Shown here: positions 63,201 through 64,000 of the stretch, piece after piece
Layout: every line of letters begins with the position of its first letter
How positions within the stretch are numbered: position 1 is the first letter of the stretch
From: Nocardia ninae NBRC 108245
GTDB taxonomy: Bacteria; Actinomycetota; Actinomycetes; Mycobacteriales; Mycobacteriaceae
NCBI RefSeq assembly: GCF_007990755.1
Contig: NZ_BJXA01000013.1
Location: 92,883-156,882 of the forward strand
Length of the DNA: 64,000 nucleotides
Reading direction: 5' to 3'
The notes under the pieces: model-generated
What the model was told of the DNA's origin: nothing
What the model saw: the letters and a program-made list of their open reading frames with translations, nothing else
The model's database searches: none
Position numbers and translations under genes: made by a program

Positions 63201-64000
63201 GTCCGAGGTGCTCGGCGACCGGCCGACGACCCCGGAGGTCGACTTCTTCGCGGTCGGCGGTCACTCGCTGCTGGCCGCCCGGCTGCACCGGCTGGTCAAA
63301 AAGCGCTTCCGCACCGACGTCGCACTGTCGGTGCTGCTGAGCACGCCGACACCGCGCGGCATGGTGCAGAGCCTCGTCGACGAAACTGCCGCCGCCGCAC
63401 CGGATCTGGGTGCGGAGGCCCGCCTGCCCGACCTCACGGTGGGGGAGCGGCAGGAGCCGGCCGACGGCACGGTATTGCTCACCGGCGCAACCGGATTCCT
63501 CGGCAGTCACCTGCTCGACGAGCTACAGCGGACCGGGCATCGCGTGCACTGCCTGGTCCGGGCCGACAGCGTCGCGGACGGGCGCGAACGCCTGCGCCGG
63601 ACCTGCCGGAAATTCGCGCTCGACCCGTCCGGGCTCGACGAGGTGGGCATCTGCCTCGGCGATCTCGACCAACCGAAGTTCGGGCTGGGCAACGACTACG
63701 AAGCACTGGCCCGCGAGGTGACCGACGTCTACCACGCGGCCGCGCACATCAACTTCGTCGTGCCATATCACACGGTCAAACGCACGAACGTGGACGGACT
63801 GCGGCACCTGCTCGACTTCTGCGGGATCAACCGCACGCCGCTGCGCCTGATCTCCACCATGGGCGTCTTCCCGCCGGACTCCACCGCGGGCCTGGTCGGC
63901 GAGGACACGGTGCCGGGCGATCCCGCGTCGCTGGGTATCGGGTACTCGCAGAGCAAGTGGGTCGCCGAGCGGCTCGCGCTGGCGGCGCGCGAGGCCGGGC
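60241..64000 (+). CDS. NRPS C-A-PCP-reductase (PBD-releasing module), 3' end cut by window
   Basis: 1253 codons are in the window. Condensation domain: [13 protein letters not shown] with His145-His146...Asp150. Adenylation: [27 protein letters not shown] with the amino-acid Asp656, [73 protein letters not shown] with Ser1009. Reductase: [18 protein letters not shown] from residue about 1078, [24 protein letters not shown] and the catalytic [14 protein letters not shown]. It would join anthranilate to the 4-alkyl(dehydro)proline and release the aldehyde, which closes to the carbinolamine/imine of a PBD, as in TomB, SibD and the anthramycin NRPS. About 100-200 residues are missing at the end. 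Confidence 0.92.
   Translation, partial: [1253 protein letters not shown]

Overview
The window looks like chromosomal DNA of a Nocardia-type actinomycete. This rests on very high GC, frequent GTG starts, ATGA/GTGA-coupled genes, a lone MceG-type ATPase, a protein O-mannosyltransferase, a SigJ-type sigma factor, an IdeR/DtxR-type iron box, and a rifampicin monooxygenase that closely resembles the Nocardia farcinica enzyme as I remember it. I see no rRNA, tRNA, CRISPR array, IS element or phage gene.

Left part (1-15.6 kb). A secreted alpha/beta hydrolase (cut by the left edge) is divergent from rox; a rifamycin-associated-element-like inverted repeat lies between them. mceG follows. A minus-strand operon (13.2 to 3.8 kb, eight genes, mostly overlapping) looks like the CoA-dependent aerobic 2-aminobenzoate (anthranilate) pathway: monooxygenase/reductase, SDR, MarR regulator, enoyl-CoA hydratase, acyl-CoA dehydrogenase, aryl-CoA ligase, Rid-family protein and type-B carboxylesterase. 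Two adjacent CTTTA-N4-TAAAG palindromes precede it. An iron-siderophore pair (binding protein plus ferric-siderophore reductase) follows, with an iron box.

Middle part (15.7-35.8 kb). This holds ordinary and accessory genes: protein mannosyltransferase, a divergent CMD-family/SigJ pair with a palindrome between them, an Acg-type nitroreductase, an HSP90-like/TPR pair, arylamine N-acetyltransferase, a DHA2 MFS pump, an OafA-type acyltransferase with a SGNH tail, and a four-gene cassette of the SCO2524-2523-2522-2521 families (function unknown, P-loop protein with Arg in place of the Walker A Lys).

Right part (35.8-64 kb, continuing past the edge). This is a biosynthetic cluster with the gene set of anthramycin-type pyrrolo[2,1-c][1,4]benzodiazepines (PBDs). 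The rightward operon (51.3 kb to the edge) encodes L-DOPA dioxygenase (LmbB1-like), tyrosine hydroxylase (LmbB2-like), F420-type reductase (LmbY-like), PhzF-type isomerase (LmbX-like), kynureninase, tryptophan 2,3-dioxygenase, a SibL-like methyltransferase, a kynurenine formamidase-like hydrolase, an anthranilate-type A-PCP NRPS and a C-A-PCP-reductase NRPS. The leftward operon adds an FAD oxidase, gamma-glutamyltransferase (LmbA-like), methyltransferase (LmbW-like), then P450, alcohol dehydrogenase, aldehyde dehydrogenase and amidotransferase in the order expected for turning a side-chain methyl into an amide. Self-protection appears to be a UvrA-like protein, a VOC protein and an MFS pump, probably under one MarR regulator: the same TAGTTTCC-N4-GGAAACTA-type operator is found three times, in front of uvrA and in the marR/VOC divergent promoter.
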